A DNA stretch of 64,000 nt from Bacteroidota bacterium (GTDB taxonomy: Bacteria; Bacteroidota; Ignavibacteria; Ignavibacteriales; Ignavibacteriaceae), in contig JAIUOE010000004.1 of assembly GCA_020161395.1 (NCBI GenBank), positions 248,001-312,000 on the forward strand, given 5' to 3'. The position numbers and the translations under genes are program-made. Below, piece by piece: positions 6,925-15,130 of the stretch; positions within the stretch are counted from its first letter, which is position 1, and the number at the start of each line of letters is the position of its first letter. The notes under the pieces were generated by a model. The model did not search any database and was not told the origin of the DNA. It was given only the letters and a program-made list of their open reading frames with translations.

Positions 6925-8134
6925 TTGCGGATCCTCCTTCAAAAGATGCTTTAATTCTGTTTGCTTCCTCGGCAACTCGATCTTTGTCTGCCTTGCTTAG
7001 CGTGTTGTAAGATTCGGCAATTCCTTTTTTCCGTTGTTGAAAATCTTTTAAATTTTCAGCCATTTGCAAATCCCAAATCAACTGTGTAGCTAGGCTTGGT
7101 TCATCTGAATCAGGAGCGTTATCTTGCCCAGGATCGAACAAACTGCCTGATGCTGAATCATCTATCACATCTACAGGAGATTGAGCCGTAGAGCGCATAG
7201 AATTCGTTTTAACGGGAACTTTAGATGTTGCCACTTCCGCAAATTTCGCTTCGACCTCTGCCTTTGTCATATTAACAGGTGTACCTATTTCCGGGACTGG
7301 CAATTCGGTTTTAACCAGCAACAGTTTTTGTTCCGTTCTCTCTATTGGTGTGGGTACAGATACTATTTCAGCCTCGGTGGTATTTTCGATTACAACCGGT
7401 TCTGAAACTTTTGGAATCTCTAACTCCGGCATCGGTTTTACCTCTGTGAATTGAGCATCTTCAATTTCATCAGTAGATGACATTCCCATCAGAATATCAG
7501 GAGCATAGAACCGCCCGAAGAATGCTGCGGCTCGATACCTTAACATCACCTTGGGCATTGTCTGCCACTTGCTACCTTCTTTGCTATACCAACCTTCTCG
7601 CACAGCCATCTCTATAGAGACTTCTGGACCCTGAACTATTGTTCCGGATGATTTCTCTACAGCTGATGCAACACATTCCCAATCCTCAATTTCGAATGTG
7701 TATTCTTTTCTTGATTTCTGACGAGTCTGTTCATCATAAAATGATTGAACATATGTAACTGTTTTCTTCCCCTTTTCGATAAGCGTAAATTTGAGGGATG
7801 AGAATCTTCCACAACTGTTTATCGCGGCAATTATGAACTGACTACTCCAACTCGGTCGCCCTTGAATCACGAATAAATTTTGCATGATCATGGGAACACT
7901 GGCGCCTAACCTGTTAGCCATCTCAAGTGCAACAAGTACATTGGCGATGTTACCTTGGTAAGCCTTTGGAATGAGATTCGAAGCTGCCAATGCTTTGGCT
8001 ATTCTTTGAGCATTATCAAAGTTTGTGATGTTCGTAAACACCTCCAGTGCAGCATTATCATTATCTCTTGTCCCCTGTGATCTTATCACAGGTTGAAGAT
8101 CCATCATTTGTCCGGGGTTTGAAATTGGATTCAT
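6917..8134 (-). CDS. RecT-like single-strand annealing recombination protein
   Basis: The 405-residue protein's first 230 residues follow the RecT-like pattern seen in Bacteroidetes prophages. AKALAASNLIPKAYQGNIAN comes first, then a helix, MIMQNLFVIQGRPSW, SSQFIIAAINSCGRF, and later KVMLRYRAAAFFGRFYAPD. Such proteins pair complementary single strands during phage recombination and replication, using ends made by a partner exonuclease, here the downstream PD-(D/E)XK gene. The C-terminal third is Pro/Glu/Val-rich and ends in a charged helical tail, probably a tether for partners. A clear AAGGA site precedes the start. Confidence 0.72.
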   Translation of the reverse strand: MNPISNPGQMMDLQPVIRSQGTRDNDNAALEVFTNITNFDNAQRIAKALAASNLIPKAYQGNIANVLVALEMANRLGASVPMIMQNLFVIQGRPSWSSQFIIAAINSCGRFSSLKFTLIEKGKKTVTYVQSFYDEQTRQKSRKEYTFEIEDWECVASAVEKSSGTIVQGPEVSIEMAVREGWYSKEGSKWQTMPKVMLRYRAAAFFGRFYAPDILMGMSSTDEIEDAQFTEVKPMPELEIPKVSEPVVIENTTEAEIVSVPTPIERTEQKLLLVKTELPVPEIGTPVNMTKAEVEAKFAEVATSKVPVKTNSMRSTAQSPVDVIDDSASGSLFDPGQDNAPDSDEPSLATQLIWDLQMAENLKDFQQRKKGIAESYNTLSKADKDRVAEEANRIKASFEGGSANE

Positions 8135-8167
8135 TGATTTATTCCTTATTGGTTTTTTTGAATTGTG

Positions 8168-8950
8168 TTAGTCTTTTACTCTTCCGCCGTATTTCTGCTC
8201 ACATACCATCCAAAACGAGCACCATTTCCGACTACAAAGCATGCTTGTACGGTTTGGTACATAGGTCTCATTTTTCACGGACTGGATTAAGACAGCGAGA
8301 ATATTGAACAGGAAAGGCTTTTGAGGTTCAACGCGGAAACTTTTTATTTCGGGTTGTTTCTTCTTTATCAGGTAGTCTATCCGGTTATCAACAATTTCAA
8401 TTCCATGCGTCTCAGCCAGTAGCTTGTAACTTGTCTGTTGCAATACATAGCCTTCACTAATTGAACTGGGGGTTCTGCTTGTTGTCTTATGATCAATGAG
8501 TGTATGAGAAGAATCAATAAGATCTATTTGACCGCTTAGTGTCACTTCTAAATCTGTTTCCCCTCCATCATTGAGCTTTCCTTCAAAGCGTAACTCTGTA
8601 TGAAGTGGTTGAATCCTCGGACTCATGGTATTGTGATAAACAGATATCATTCTTACTCCCAAATCTTTTGTTTCACCTTTGTCGGTTTCAAAAAATGCAG
8701 TGGGCTCAACTTCTTGTGTCTCTACCTCAAATGCAGCAGAGAATTCATCTATCATTTGTTCGGTGGGAAGATCCTGACGGGTATTTACTTTCTGTTTGAA
8801 ATTCACTTCAAGAGGTCTGTGAATAGCAGACCCAAAAGCCAGTGCAAGGGCTTTTGGTACCGCGATCCTATCAATTGATTGAAAACGGAATTTAGCGCTA
8901 CAATCCAGAAAGGTGCCTATCGAACTTGGTCGTATTATGAGCTTTTCCAT
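8168..8950 (-). CDS. PD-(D/E)XK nuclease, Cas4/AddB-like with Fe-S cysteines
   Basis: The 260-residue protein contains SGQIDLID (Asp143) and LIDHKTT (Asp153, Lys155), the catalytic core of PD-(D/E)XK nucleases. The conserved His44 lies upstream in GSAIH, and a QTSYKL helix follows the core. Cys17 near the N-terminus and Cys239, Cys244 and Cys250 near the C-terminus are spaced like the four ligands of the Cas4/AddB 4Fe-4S cluster. It lies between a coiled-coil protein and the RecT-like gene, so it likely resects DNA ends to feed annealing. Its ATG overlaps the upstream stop region, consistent with coupling. Confidence 0.82.
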   Translation of the reverse strand: MEKLIIRPSSIGTFLDCSAKFRFQSIDRIAVPKALALAFGSAIHRPLEVNFKQKVNTRQDLPTEQMIDEFSAAFEVETQEVEPTAFFETDKGETKDLGVRMISVYHNTMSPRIQPLHTELRFEGKLNDGGETDLEVTLSGQIDLIDSSHTLIDHKTTSRTPSSISEGYVLQQTSYKLLAETHGIEIVDNRIDYLIKKKQPEIKSFRVEPQKPFLFNILAVLIQSVKNETYVPNRTSMLCSRKWCSFWMVCEQKYGGRVKD

Positions 8951-8951
8951 T

Positions 8952-9680
8952 TTAAACCCTTACTGATTCAGTGAATTCAAATTTGATCCCCGGGATGGGC
9001 TGGCTTGTTGTTTCAAAATCAAATTCGGCACGAAGTTTGTCAATACGAGCAGAATCGACTTGAAGATATTCACGGGGTATCAGATTGAAGTCAGTTATCG
9101 ACCATGTTTTCTTACGGGTAATATTAACTCCTGTAATCGGTTTCCTTGGTACCACTTCAACTTTGTAATCAGCAGAATCCAATCCTGTTTGCGGAAGTGT
9201 AATCAGACTGTCTTGAGCTGTGAATCCATTCCTTGCAATTTCGCTTCTTTCCTCAGCTCTTCTTCTTTCCTGTTCTTCCTCAAGTGCTTTTTGAGCAGCT
9301 CTTTGTTCCTCTTGAGCTTTCAACCTTTCACGCTTTTCAAATTCCATCAACTGTGACTTCAACCGTAAAATTTCTGTGTCAACGAGTGAAGTGATTGACT
9401 TGAATTCTGCGATGATGCGTTTCTTTTGAGTCTCGAGCGGTTCGGTAAATTTCTTCCGTGTTTCTTCGATCTCTTTGTTCGCTTTGTTCAGAATCTTAAG
9501 ATGATGATTTGCGAGTGCGACATCATCACTATCGAATACAATCAATTCTTTCGAATTAGTAATTGCCTTCTCTACTACTGACCTTGAATCTGCTACTGCA
9601 ATTGCTACATTGTATGCCGGTGAAATGGTATCGACCATATCTGAACGATCTGCATCCATCCGTTCTATTTCTGCGCCCAT
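8952..9680 (-). CDS. Coiled-coil phage recombination-associated protein
   Basis: The 242-residue protein has a long charged coiled coil (residues about 60-150, rich in Glu, Lys, Arg and Gln). A compact C-terminal domain follows with WSITDFNLIPREYLQVD and IPGIKFEFTES. I recall the IPREYL/PGI-F ending from uncharacterised phage proteins encoded next to RecT-like genes and end nucleases. A strong AAGGAG site precedes the ATG. It may assist the annealing or nuclease complex; no catalytic motif is visible. Confidence 0.6.
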   Translation of the reverse strand: MGAEIERMDADRSDMVDTISPAYNVAIAVADSRSVVEKAITNSKELIVFDSDDVALANHHLKILNKANKEIEETRKKFTEPLETQKKRIIAEFKSITSLVDTEILRLKSQLMEFEKRERLKAQEEQRAAQKALEEEQERRRAEERSEIARNGFTAQDSLITLPQTGLDSADYKVEVVPRKPITGVNITRKKTWSITDFNLIPREYLQVDSARIDKLRAEFDFETTSQPIPGIKFEFTESVRV

Positions 9681-9808
9681 TTTTTGCTCCTTGGTTTTTG
9701 GGTTTAATTGGTTTTTTACTTCTCTTTACTTTTCAAATAATTGCCGGCTACTAATCCTCCGGGAGTCTATCGGGATTTTCACCGGACTTACTTTATCCAG
9801 CCTCTTAG

Positions 9809-10093
9809 CTACATTCCGGCTGGCTCAGGATCATCTTGTAAAATTGTTTTATGCCTCTTGATCCATATCCTCGCAGCCTCTGGAGTCCAGTACTTCGCTT
9901 TTTTGCTAATCAGGTCTTCTATGTCACGGATCCAAAAAAGGAAGTGATCCTGATGTTCGTCTAAGAATACAACTCTTATCTCTTTTGTCTCTACAAACCT
10001 TTTCATAAAGGTATTGCGGGAAACTTTTAATAGATTTGCTGCTTCCTCCATAGTGAGGAGTTGTTTCTCGATTGGTTCAAATTTTGTTTTCAT
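9809..10093 (-). CDS. Excisionase-type helix-turn-helix protein
   Basis: The 94-residue protein has LLTMEEAANLLKVSRNTFMK (residues about 12-31), a MerR/Xis-like winged HTH. The FWIRDIEDLI wing and helix follow. Proteins of this type act as recombination directionality factors or small transcription regulators. It overlaps the antirepressor-like gene by 4 nt. The 128 nt between it and the next gene (9681-9808) contain no convincing gene. Confidence 0.65.
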   Translation of the reverse strand: MKTKFEPIEKQLLTMEEAANLLKVSRNTFMKRFVETKEIRVVFLDEHQDHFLFWIRDIEDLISKKAKYWTPEAARIWIKRHKTILQDDPEPAGM

Positions 10094-10692
10094 TGTATGT
10101 CACACCAGTTATCGATGAATGAATGCAGTTCACTTGTTGTTTTAATGCTTTTGAATCCTGTCAGTAAACCGGCTTCTTTGAGCTTTCTGTCTATAAGCTT
10201 CCAAGCTCTTTCAGCGTGGTACAGATAGTACAGATACTCATATCCATGTCCGTTTACCCCTTTCTGTTGTTGCACGAGTGGTTCTTTACCCTGTAAATAA
10301 TTCTGGTATGGGATATGCTCATTCTGCTGTAGAATTCCTGCCCACCGAAGTAACTTTTTAGTTCTGATATTGCTGATATTCGGGATAATTTTTCTGCCAA
10401 GGTTAGTTAGATTTACATATTCCTGACTCTGGCGAATTTGATAGAAGTAGTTTGACTTTTCAATAAAATCATCCTGTGCTTTCTGCATCTGTTCAATCTT
10501 AGCAGTACTTGTTTCAAGCTCTTGTTGTATATCATGAATTTTTGTTTCATGTATTTTAACCTGCATGAGAGCACGGGTTGCAGCTTCCCGGGTCACGGTT
10601 TCAATTAACTGTTTTAGTTGCTCATCAGTAGCACTTGAGATAATCGAAAGAATGTCAGTTGTCGGTTCTTGTTTTTGTATGTTTGCTTCCAT
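10090..10692 (-). CDS. Antirepressor-like (KilA-C type) phage protein
   Basis: I choose the ATG ending at 10692 (200 residues) because AGGTGG lies five bases upstream; the GTG three codons earlier sits inside that site. Residues 30-90 form a helical or coiled region. The C-terminal 110 residues resemble the KilA-C/antirepressor domain: LTNLGRKIIPNISNIRTKKL, LLRWAGILQQNEHIPYQNYL, then HGYEYLYYLYHAERAWKLID. Such proteins often modulate repressor activity or early phage transcription. The match is by pattern only. Confidence 0.55.
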   Translation of the reverse strand: MEANIQKQEPTTDILSIISSATDEQLKQLIETVTREAATRALMQVKIHETKIHDIQQELETSTAKIEQMQKAQDDFIEKSNYFYQIRQSQEYVNLTNLGRKIIPNISNIRTKKLLRWAGILQQNEHIPYQNYLQGKEPLVQQQKGVNGHGYEYLYYLYHAERAWKLIDRKLKEAGLLTGFKSIKTTSELHSFIDNWCDIQ

Positions 10693-10701
10693 CGTCCCCA
10701 C

Positions 10702-11724
10702 CTATTTATTTAGTTTGAACTTTTCGGTAGTGGCAAACATGAAATTCTTCATACTCTCGTGAATATTCCTTATTTCACTTTTCATGTTTTCACTTATTGT
10801 TTCAGGGATTCGGGTAATTGTGGCGAGCACGAGAATATCACGGTGAAGCGTCTCACGGGCTACTCTAAGAGCTTTATACACATCCATGTCAAGGTTTATT
10901 ACTCTAAGTTCAGCCTGTCGCTTATCAAGCTCTTTTTTGATTCGCTCGATCTCTTCGGCTTTGTTTTTAAGAGGTTCTAACCGGCTTAATTCTGTATTCA
11001 GTTTATCGATTTGGCTTTCGCTCTTCTTAACTTTTTCAGATAATGTCCTGATTGCATTTTCTTTGTCGTCGAGCAGATCATTTGCCATCTTCAATTCTGC
11101 AAGTGTTTTTGGGTCTTGCATCTCGATAACTACCTCTTTTACGGTGGTTGATCCTGATTCCTGAAGTTCTTGAATCTCTTCGTTTTTGGCTGTTAATTCA
11201 TTGTTGAGTTCTATCACCCGAAGTGTTTGTTCACGGTATTTTCTTTTCCAGTCATCAAGTTCTTTTAGTGTACTCACTTCACCGGCAAGAACTGCTTGAG
11301 TTAATTGTGCCGGAGCTTTTTTACTTCCGGCAGCAGTTAAAACACGAGTTGGGAGGGATTCGAGGTAATTTGAGTTGTCCGCATTGCGGACAACTAAATT
11401 GTAACGATTTATAAGTTTGTAAACATTATCATGACCGTACCCACAATCTTCTATAAATTTCCTAAAAAAACCTTTGTGATGATTAGCGAGTATCTCTTGA
11501 GCTTCTTTGAAATAAGCTCCAATATCCGTCAGGAAATTTTCTGTAGTTGAAGTGATCTGATGTTTTAGGGTGTTCAACCTTAAATTCTCATCAGAGGTTA
11601 AACCGGTTTCACCGACCGGTATCATCCCGATACTTTGATCCAAATCTTTGATGTCATCGAAAAAAGAATCATCCGGTAATTGATCATCATATTCAGAATG
11701 ATCGATTGTTCGTTCTAATTGCAT
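10702..11724 (-). CDS. DUF3102-like coiled-coil phage regulator
   Basis: The ATG ending at 11724 (340 residues) has AAAGGA seven bases upstream; an in-frame ATG at 11757 overlaps the neighbour and lacks a site. Residues about 60-115 (FLTDIGAYFKEAQEIL, then FIEDCGYGHDNVYKLINRYN) resemble the DUF3102 type of DNA-binding region, with a likely HTH. Residues 160-280 form a long coiled coil. The C-terminus is helical. It probably dimerises and binds DNA, but its target is unknown. Confidence 0.6.
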   Translation of the reverse strand: MQLERTIDHSEYDDQLPDDSFFDDIKDLDQSIGMIPVGETGLTSDENLRLNTLKHQITSTTENFLTDIGAYFKEAQEILANHHKGFFRKFIEDCGYGHDNVYKLINRYNLVVRNADNSNYLESLPTRVLTAAGSKKAPAQLTQAVLAGEVSTLKELDDWKRKYREQTLRVIELNNELTAKNEEIQELQESGSTTVKEVVIEMQDPKTLAELKMANDLLDDKENAIRTLSEKVKKSESQIDKLNTELSRLEPLKNKAEEIERIKKELDKRQAELRVINLDMDVYKALRVARETLHRDILVLATITRIPETISENMKSEIRNIHESMKNFMFATTEKFKLNK

Positions 11725-11740
11725 TGGTTTTTCCTTTAGA

Positions 11741-12007
11741 TTAATATGCGTTTGCAAAGCTGACTACCCTTTTGAGTGAGCCCAGTCTGTGAAGATTTTT
11801 ACAGATGTCCCCGAGTCGCCCGATAAGAACTATTTTTTCACACTCAATCCTTTTTGTTTCTGGATTATAATTGATGCTGGCATTGTAAAGGATTACATTG
11901 TTTTCGCTCAATTCGCATTGAAGTTTTTCGGTTTCCTCGGCAATCTTATCTGCCATCCATTGGTCTTTTTCGTCCGTGATTTTTTGGTGTATAGCTTCCG
12001 TGAACAT
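11741..12007 (-). CDS. Hypothetical phage early protein
   Basis: The 88-residue protein is unrecognised. It has a charged N-terminal helix (residues 1-33) and a beta-rich remainder with VILYNASINYNPET and KIVLIGRLGDICKNL. The ATG overlaps the stop of the upstream gene by one base (TAATG), so the two are translationally coupled. Confidence 0.5.
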   Translation of the reverse strand: MFTEAIHQKITDEKDQWMADKIAEETEKLQCELSENNVILYNASINYNPETKRIECEKIVLIGRLGDICKNLHRLGSLKRVVSFANAY

Positions 12008-12306
12008 TAGTTTTTTTCCTCGATAGTGTGTTTAAGATCGTTTAGAATTCTCTCCAATAGATTTTGGTTTTGTGTGATTCTTAGGATAATCCATAACTCT
12101 GCATATCCGATTTTAATCCTTGTTTCACTTTTGAACCAATCATAAAGAATGTTTTTGCTTTTGAATCCAAGAACCTCTGCGAAATACCAGTAGGCATTTC
12201 CCTTATTGTTTGTGTGGCAATAGTCCAGTATGGCTGATTCAAGAGCATCCAGTAAGTCTAAACTCACTCGCATTGAATCCACTATGCGTTCCATATCGTT
12301 TTCCAC
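12007..12306 (-). CDS. Small phage regulatory-type protein (GTG start)
   Basis: I place the start at the GTG ending at 12306 (99 residues): GGAGGG lies six bases upstream, and the duplicated leader before the next gene also ends in GTG-GAA-AA. A TTG six codons earlier would overlap that ribosome site. The protein is helical, with AYWYFAEVLGFKSKNILYDW as a possible HTH. Size and position between the Cro-like gene and the early operon resemble phage CII-type regulators, but I cannot confirm the family. Confidence 0.5.
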   Translation of the reverse strand: MENDMERIVDSMRVSLDLLDALESAILDYCHTNNKGNAYWYFAEVLGFKSKNILYDWFKSETRIKIGYAELWIILRITQNQNLLERILNDLKHTIEEKN

Positions 12307-12360
12307 TTTCTTCCCTCCGTTCAACCCGGTTAAGGGTTATTTCCAGTTGACTGAAATGAT
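12299..12360. repeat. Duplicated leader element, copy 1
   Basis: This segment is an imperfect direct repeat of 12619-12682. Shared parts are the TTTCCACTT block holding the GTG start, an ACCCGGTT block, and the identical 18-mer TTTCCAGTTGACTGAAAT (here at 12341-12358). The 18-mer contains the palindrome CAGT-TG-ACTG. On the minus strand this copy also holds a vestigial FQSTGN coding tail ending in a stop, matching the true C-terminus of the Cro-like gene in copy 2. Confidence 0.8.
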
Positions 12361-12373
12361 TCGAATATTTGAG

Positions 12374-12625
12374 TTACTCATAGTAGCTCTCACCGATAGC
12401 ATTCATTTTCTTTACAGCGGCAACAAGTTCACTTTCAAGAAATATATGCCAGCCTGATTCACCCATGCACTTGTACAAGATTACTTTTGAGTCGACTGTT
12501 ACCAGTCGTTGACGAACTGTATATAGTTCACTATGCCCCTTAAATTTTACCTCCTGTTTTTCTTCAAACTTGGGTTTTACATACAGAGCAATTTCTTTCG
12601 GTTTCCTTCTCATTCTTTTTTCCAC
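12374..12625 (-). CDS. Small hypothetical phage protein (GTG start)
   Basis: The 83-residue protein begins at a GTG with GGGAAAG upstream; this start lies inside the duplicated leader, like that of the next gene. The sequence is basic at the N-terminus, then beta-rich (EVKFKGHSELYTVRQRLVTV, then VILYKCMGESGWHIFLESEL). It resembles a small SH3-like or binding fold. No family is recognised. Confidence 0.5.
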   Translation of the reverse strand: MEKRMRRKPKEIALYVKPKFEEKQEVKFKGHSELYTVRQRLVTVDSKVILYKCMGESGWHIFLESELVAAVKKMNAIGESYYE

Positions 12626-12682
12626 TTGCTTTCCCGTTGTTTTCCACCCGGTTTACAGGTCGTTTCCAGTTGACTGAAATAC
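12619..12682. repeat. Duplicated leader element, copy 2
   Basis: This is the partner of 12299-12360. It contains the same 18-mer at 12663-12680 with the CAGT-TG-ACTG palindrome and ends at a GTG start. Here the 18-mer is part of the genuine coding end of the Cro-like gene, so this copy is the likely source of the duplication. Confidence 0.8.
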
Positions 12683-12889
12683 TTCTTTTTGTTTAGGTTG
12701 CTTTTGACTTATATAGGAAGTGCAGTCGCCGAATAGCGATTCTAATTTTCGCAAAGTTTTCATATTGATTCTACCTCGATGTTTTATCGAGGAAATTAAC
12801 TGTGGCGTGACTCCCATTTTCTCGGCAAGTTCCGTCGCTGTGATTCTTTTTTCTAAAAGAAATGTTGTGAGGTCAAAGATGATTATCAT
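12653..12889 (-). CDS. Cro-like helix-turn-helix regulator
   Basis: The 78-residue protein has a classical XRE/Cro HTH: ITATELAEKMGVTPQLISSI (residues about 16-35), then INMKTLRKLESLFG. It is the first gene of the minus-strand early operon and is divergent from the S24 repressor, the normal place for a Cro or early-lytic regulator. No Shine-Dalgarno precedes the ATG, so it may have a short leader. It probably binds the operators in the 12,890-13,040 gap. Confidence 0.75.
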   Translation of the reverse strand: MIIIFDLTTFLLEKRITATELAEKMGVTPQLISSIKHRGRINMKTLRKLESLFGDCTSYISQKQPKQKEVFQSTGNDL

Positions 12890-12912
12890 GTCTGTTGTTT
12901 ATTTCTGTTTAT

Positions 12913-12949
12913 TAACTAACACAAATATACAACACTAATTAACACAAGT
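12913..12949. promoter_or_regulatory. Candidate phage operators in the cro/cI divergent gap
   Basis: TAACTAACACAAAT at 12913-12926 and TAATTAACACAAGT at 12936-12949 share 12 of 14 bases and are 23 bp apart, about two helical turns. TGTTTATTAACTAACA, overlapping the first copy, is an imperfect palindrome. They lie in the 151-bp AT-rich gap between the Cro-like gene and the S24 repressor, where both regulators should bind. Assignment is by position and repetition only. Confidence 0.45.
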
Positions 12950-13040
12950 CAATAGTTTGTTAAAATATTTTTTCATATTTAAACATCTATTCAACAAAAT
13001 TAGACAACAGTATTACAATTTTTGTTTATTTATTTGATTT

Positions 13041-13706
13041 ATGAATTGGAAAGATTTTATTGTAGAGTTAGAAAATGGTCTCTTTGGCGAGAGATTCAGC
13101 GATGCCGAATTAGCAAATAAGATTGGTGTCGATAGAGTTACGATCTGGCAAATACGTAATGGGAAGAAGCAATATATCCAACAAAATACTAAAGGCAAAT
13201 TTGAAAAAGCATTTAGTATTCGGATCAACGATGATGATTTTGAAAATCTTCAGATCATACAACGAACCGATTTGCCTTCTAACCATGAACTAACTTCGAC
13301 CAAAAGTCGTATTGAGGTAAGAGGTAACTACCTTCTGGGAGCTGTCTCTGCCGGTCGAGCTCAACTGCTGGATTATGAAGATAAGGCAATAGAGGATATT
13401 GATTACCCAATTGACACTTGCTTCTGGTACAGTATTGATAAGCAAAATGGTGATAGCATGTATCCCCTTCTTTGTGAGAATGACAAGGTGCTAATTGACA
13501 GAAATCTATCAAAACGATCAATTAAAGAAATGGACATAGTGGTTGTTTTTTGGGGAAATAGTTATGCAGCAGTCAAACTATTTGGACGATCTGAAACTGA
13601 TGCAAATATCTTGGTTTTTCATTCTGCAAATATTATGGTCCCTCCAATTATTCTTCATAAAGACAAATGTGAGTATTTTAAGGTAGTACTAATTAAAAAA
13701 GTTTGA
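13041..13706 (+). CDS. CI/LexA-like phage repressor with S24 peptidase domain
   Basis: The 221-residue protein has an N-terminal HTH (FSDAELANKIGVDRVTIWQI, residues 19-38) and a C-terminal S24 self-cleavage domain. Ser139 lies in GDSMYP and Lys179 in YAAVKLF, the catalytic dyad. A likely Ala-Gly cleavage site is at 104-105 (VSAGRA). Such repressors hold the prophage silent and cleave themselves when RecA filaments form after DNA damage. It is divergent from the Cro-like gene and heads the plus-strand block. Its C-terminal domain is clearly related to the inactive stand-alone copy at 16014. Confidence 0.9.
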   Translation: MNWKDFIVELENGLFGERFSDAELANKIGVDRVTIWQIRNGKKQYIQQNTKGKFEKAFSIRINDDDFENLQIIQRTDLPSNHELTSTKSRIEVRGNYLLGAVSAGRAQLLDYEDKAIEDIDYPIDTCFWYSIDKQNGDSMYPLLCENDKVLIDRNLSKRSIKEMDIVVVFWGNSYAAVKLFGRSETDANILVFHSANIMVPPIILHKDKCEYFKVVLIKKV

Positions 13707-13713
13707 GAACTCA

Positions 13714-14622
13714 ATGACTCGCTTATTTATAATCCTTGTTCTGGCTCTCCCCTTACTCGCCCAGAATTATAAACCAACCTCCCAAACCAATCCCAGTCTA
13801 AATTTTGATAGTGTTTTAGCTGGAGTTAAAGGGGTAAGAGTATTCTTTGGAGATGTGTGGCAAAAAAAAGTTGATGAGGGTGAGCGAGAGAGCCTTACCA
13901 ACGCAATAAAACAATATCTTAATTACTTAGGTTTTAACACTATCGCAATGACATCAAATCAAAAAAAGAAATTGAACCAGTCATTTTGCGATGAAATATC
14001 CTTTCAATGTTGGTGGGAACATGATAATGTGAAATTAATAAAACTTGGCATCACATTTGGAACCTGTTTGGGCGATTTTTTTGAATTTGAGATTTCTAAA
14101 CCTACACTAATGGACTCTTTACAGACAGACGAAGAGTTTACAGACTACATGTTGAATGAATGGAAGCAACTGTATACGCGAAAGAAGATTTATTATAATG
14201 TGAAGCAGCGACTCTCTCTCCCGAAACTTCCAACAAATTGGACTGAAAAGAGTGTTATGAGTTATTTGGATTCCGCAAGGATAGATTCGATAGAAGGAAT
14301 TTACGAGATTATTTTAGACGGAAGTGAGACAATCACTTTCGCTAAATATAAGATTGCTGTGATTAAATCCGACAAAACTACCTATAATGTGATCTACTTA
14401 GCCGGAGCTACAAATAAAGATGATTGGGACGAAGGTGAAATAAAAGCAGTACTTAGAAAAACCGCTATCCCCGGTAACTTCAAAGTTCAGTGGTATATGG
14501 CAACTAAATTTCTTAATGAAGATGTTCACATGGAGCATGACCCAAGAGGAATATTAATAGTTAAAATTGGGACTCCTCCCGAAACAAACAGATATATTAA
14601 GCTTTATCCAATTAGATGGTGA
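13714..14622 (+). CDS. Secreted protein of unknown function, prophage cargo
   Basis: The 302-residue protein has a clean Sec signal peptide (FIILVLALPLLAQ within residues 1-17). The mature part is mixed alpha/beta with Trp-rich patches (VWQKK, FQCWWEHDN) and two cysteines close together (Cys-x(4)-Cys, about residues 93-98). It starts 7 nt after the repressor stop, so it is probably co-transcribed with cI and made during lysogeny, which fits a lysogenic-conversion gene. I recognise no family; it could act at the envelope, for example against superinfection. Confidence 0.65.
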   Translation: MTRLFIILVLALPLLAQNYKPTSQTNPSLNFDSVLAGVKGVRVFFGDVWQKKVDEGERESLTNAIKQYLNYLGFNTIAMTSNQKKKLNQSFCDEISFQCWWEHDNVKLIKLGITFGTCLGDFFEFEISKPTLMDSLQTDEEFTDYMLNEWKQLYTRKKIYYNVKQRLSLPKLPTNWTEKSVMSYLDSARIDSIEGIYEIILDGSETITFAKYKIAVIKSDKTTYNVIYLAGATNKDDWDEGEIKAVLRKTAIPGNFKVQWYMATKFLNEDVHMEHDPRGILIVKIGTPPETNRYIKLYPIRW

Positions 14623-14731
14623 AAAGCAATAGCAAGAACAAATGGACAAAAATATCAATAAATCAACTAAAATGCTATTATGAAACTCTATTACGAATTA
14701 CCTTGTTTACAATTATCATATAAGATAACTT

Positions 14732-15130
14732 GTGGAACTAAATAATTTTAAATTACTTACAGACGGAATTGGACTAATCTATCTTCCGGATAATTCAAGT
14801 TTAGTACATGATTATGAGAAACATGTTACCAATAATATGGCTGAGGGAAGTGAGATGCGCATACTTTTTGAGAAATTTCAAGATGAAGGATGGATACATT
14901 CCTATAAAAAGTTCAATGACGAAAAGGAAGGATTTTTTTCATTTAAAACTAAAAATATTAGAGTGTATGGTCTTCTAATCAAAGGTACAAACAAAAATTA
15001 TTTTATCATTTCAGAAGTTTTTATAAAACAGAATAAGCCAAAAGAACACAACAACGCTATAAAAAATTCAAAAAAAAGATTACAAAACTATGAATATAAT
15101 ATCCAACGAATCTATGACAATAAAGGATAA
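14732..15130 (+). CDS. HigB/Gp49-like putative toxin
   Basis: The 132-residue protein begins at a GTG. Its core (IRVYGLLIKGTNKNYFIISE, then FIKQNKPKEHNNAIKNSKKR) resembles the RelE-fold HigB/Gp49 family, where a strand pair is followed by a Lys-rich F-x-K-K/Q-T-P-x-x-E-I-x-x-A-like helix. Such toxins cut mRNA on the ribosome. The gene is followed by an HTH gene in the toxin-before-antitoxin order typical of HigBA, with a 41-nt overlap. The N-terminal half is less typical, so the call is moderate. Confidence 0.55.
   Translation: MELNNFKLLTDGIGLIYLPDNSSLVHDYEKHVTNNMAEGSEMRILFEKFQDEGWIHSYKKFNDEKEGFFSFKTKNIRVYGLLIKGTNKNYFIISEVFIKQNKPKEHNNAIKNSKKRLQNYEYNIQRIYDNKG

Noticed and set aside
9681-9808. 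Small gene in the gap after the excisionase-like gene
   Set aside because: The only frame is 18 codons from a GTG without a supporting ribosome site; I see no other feature.
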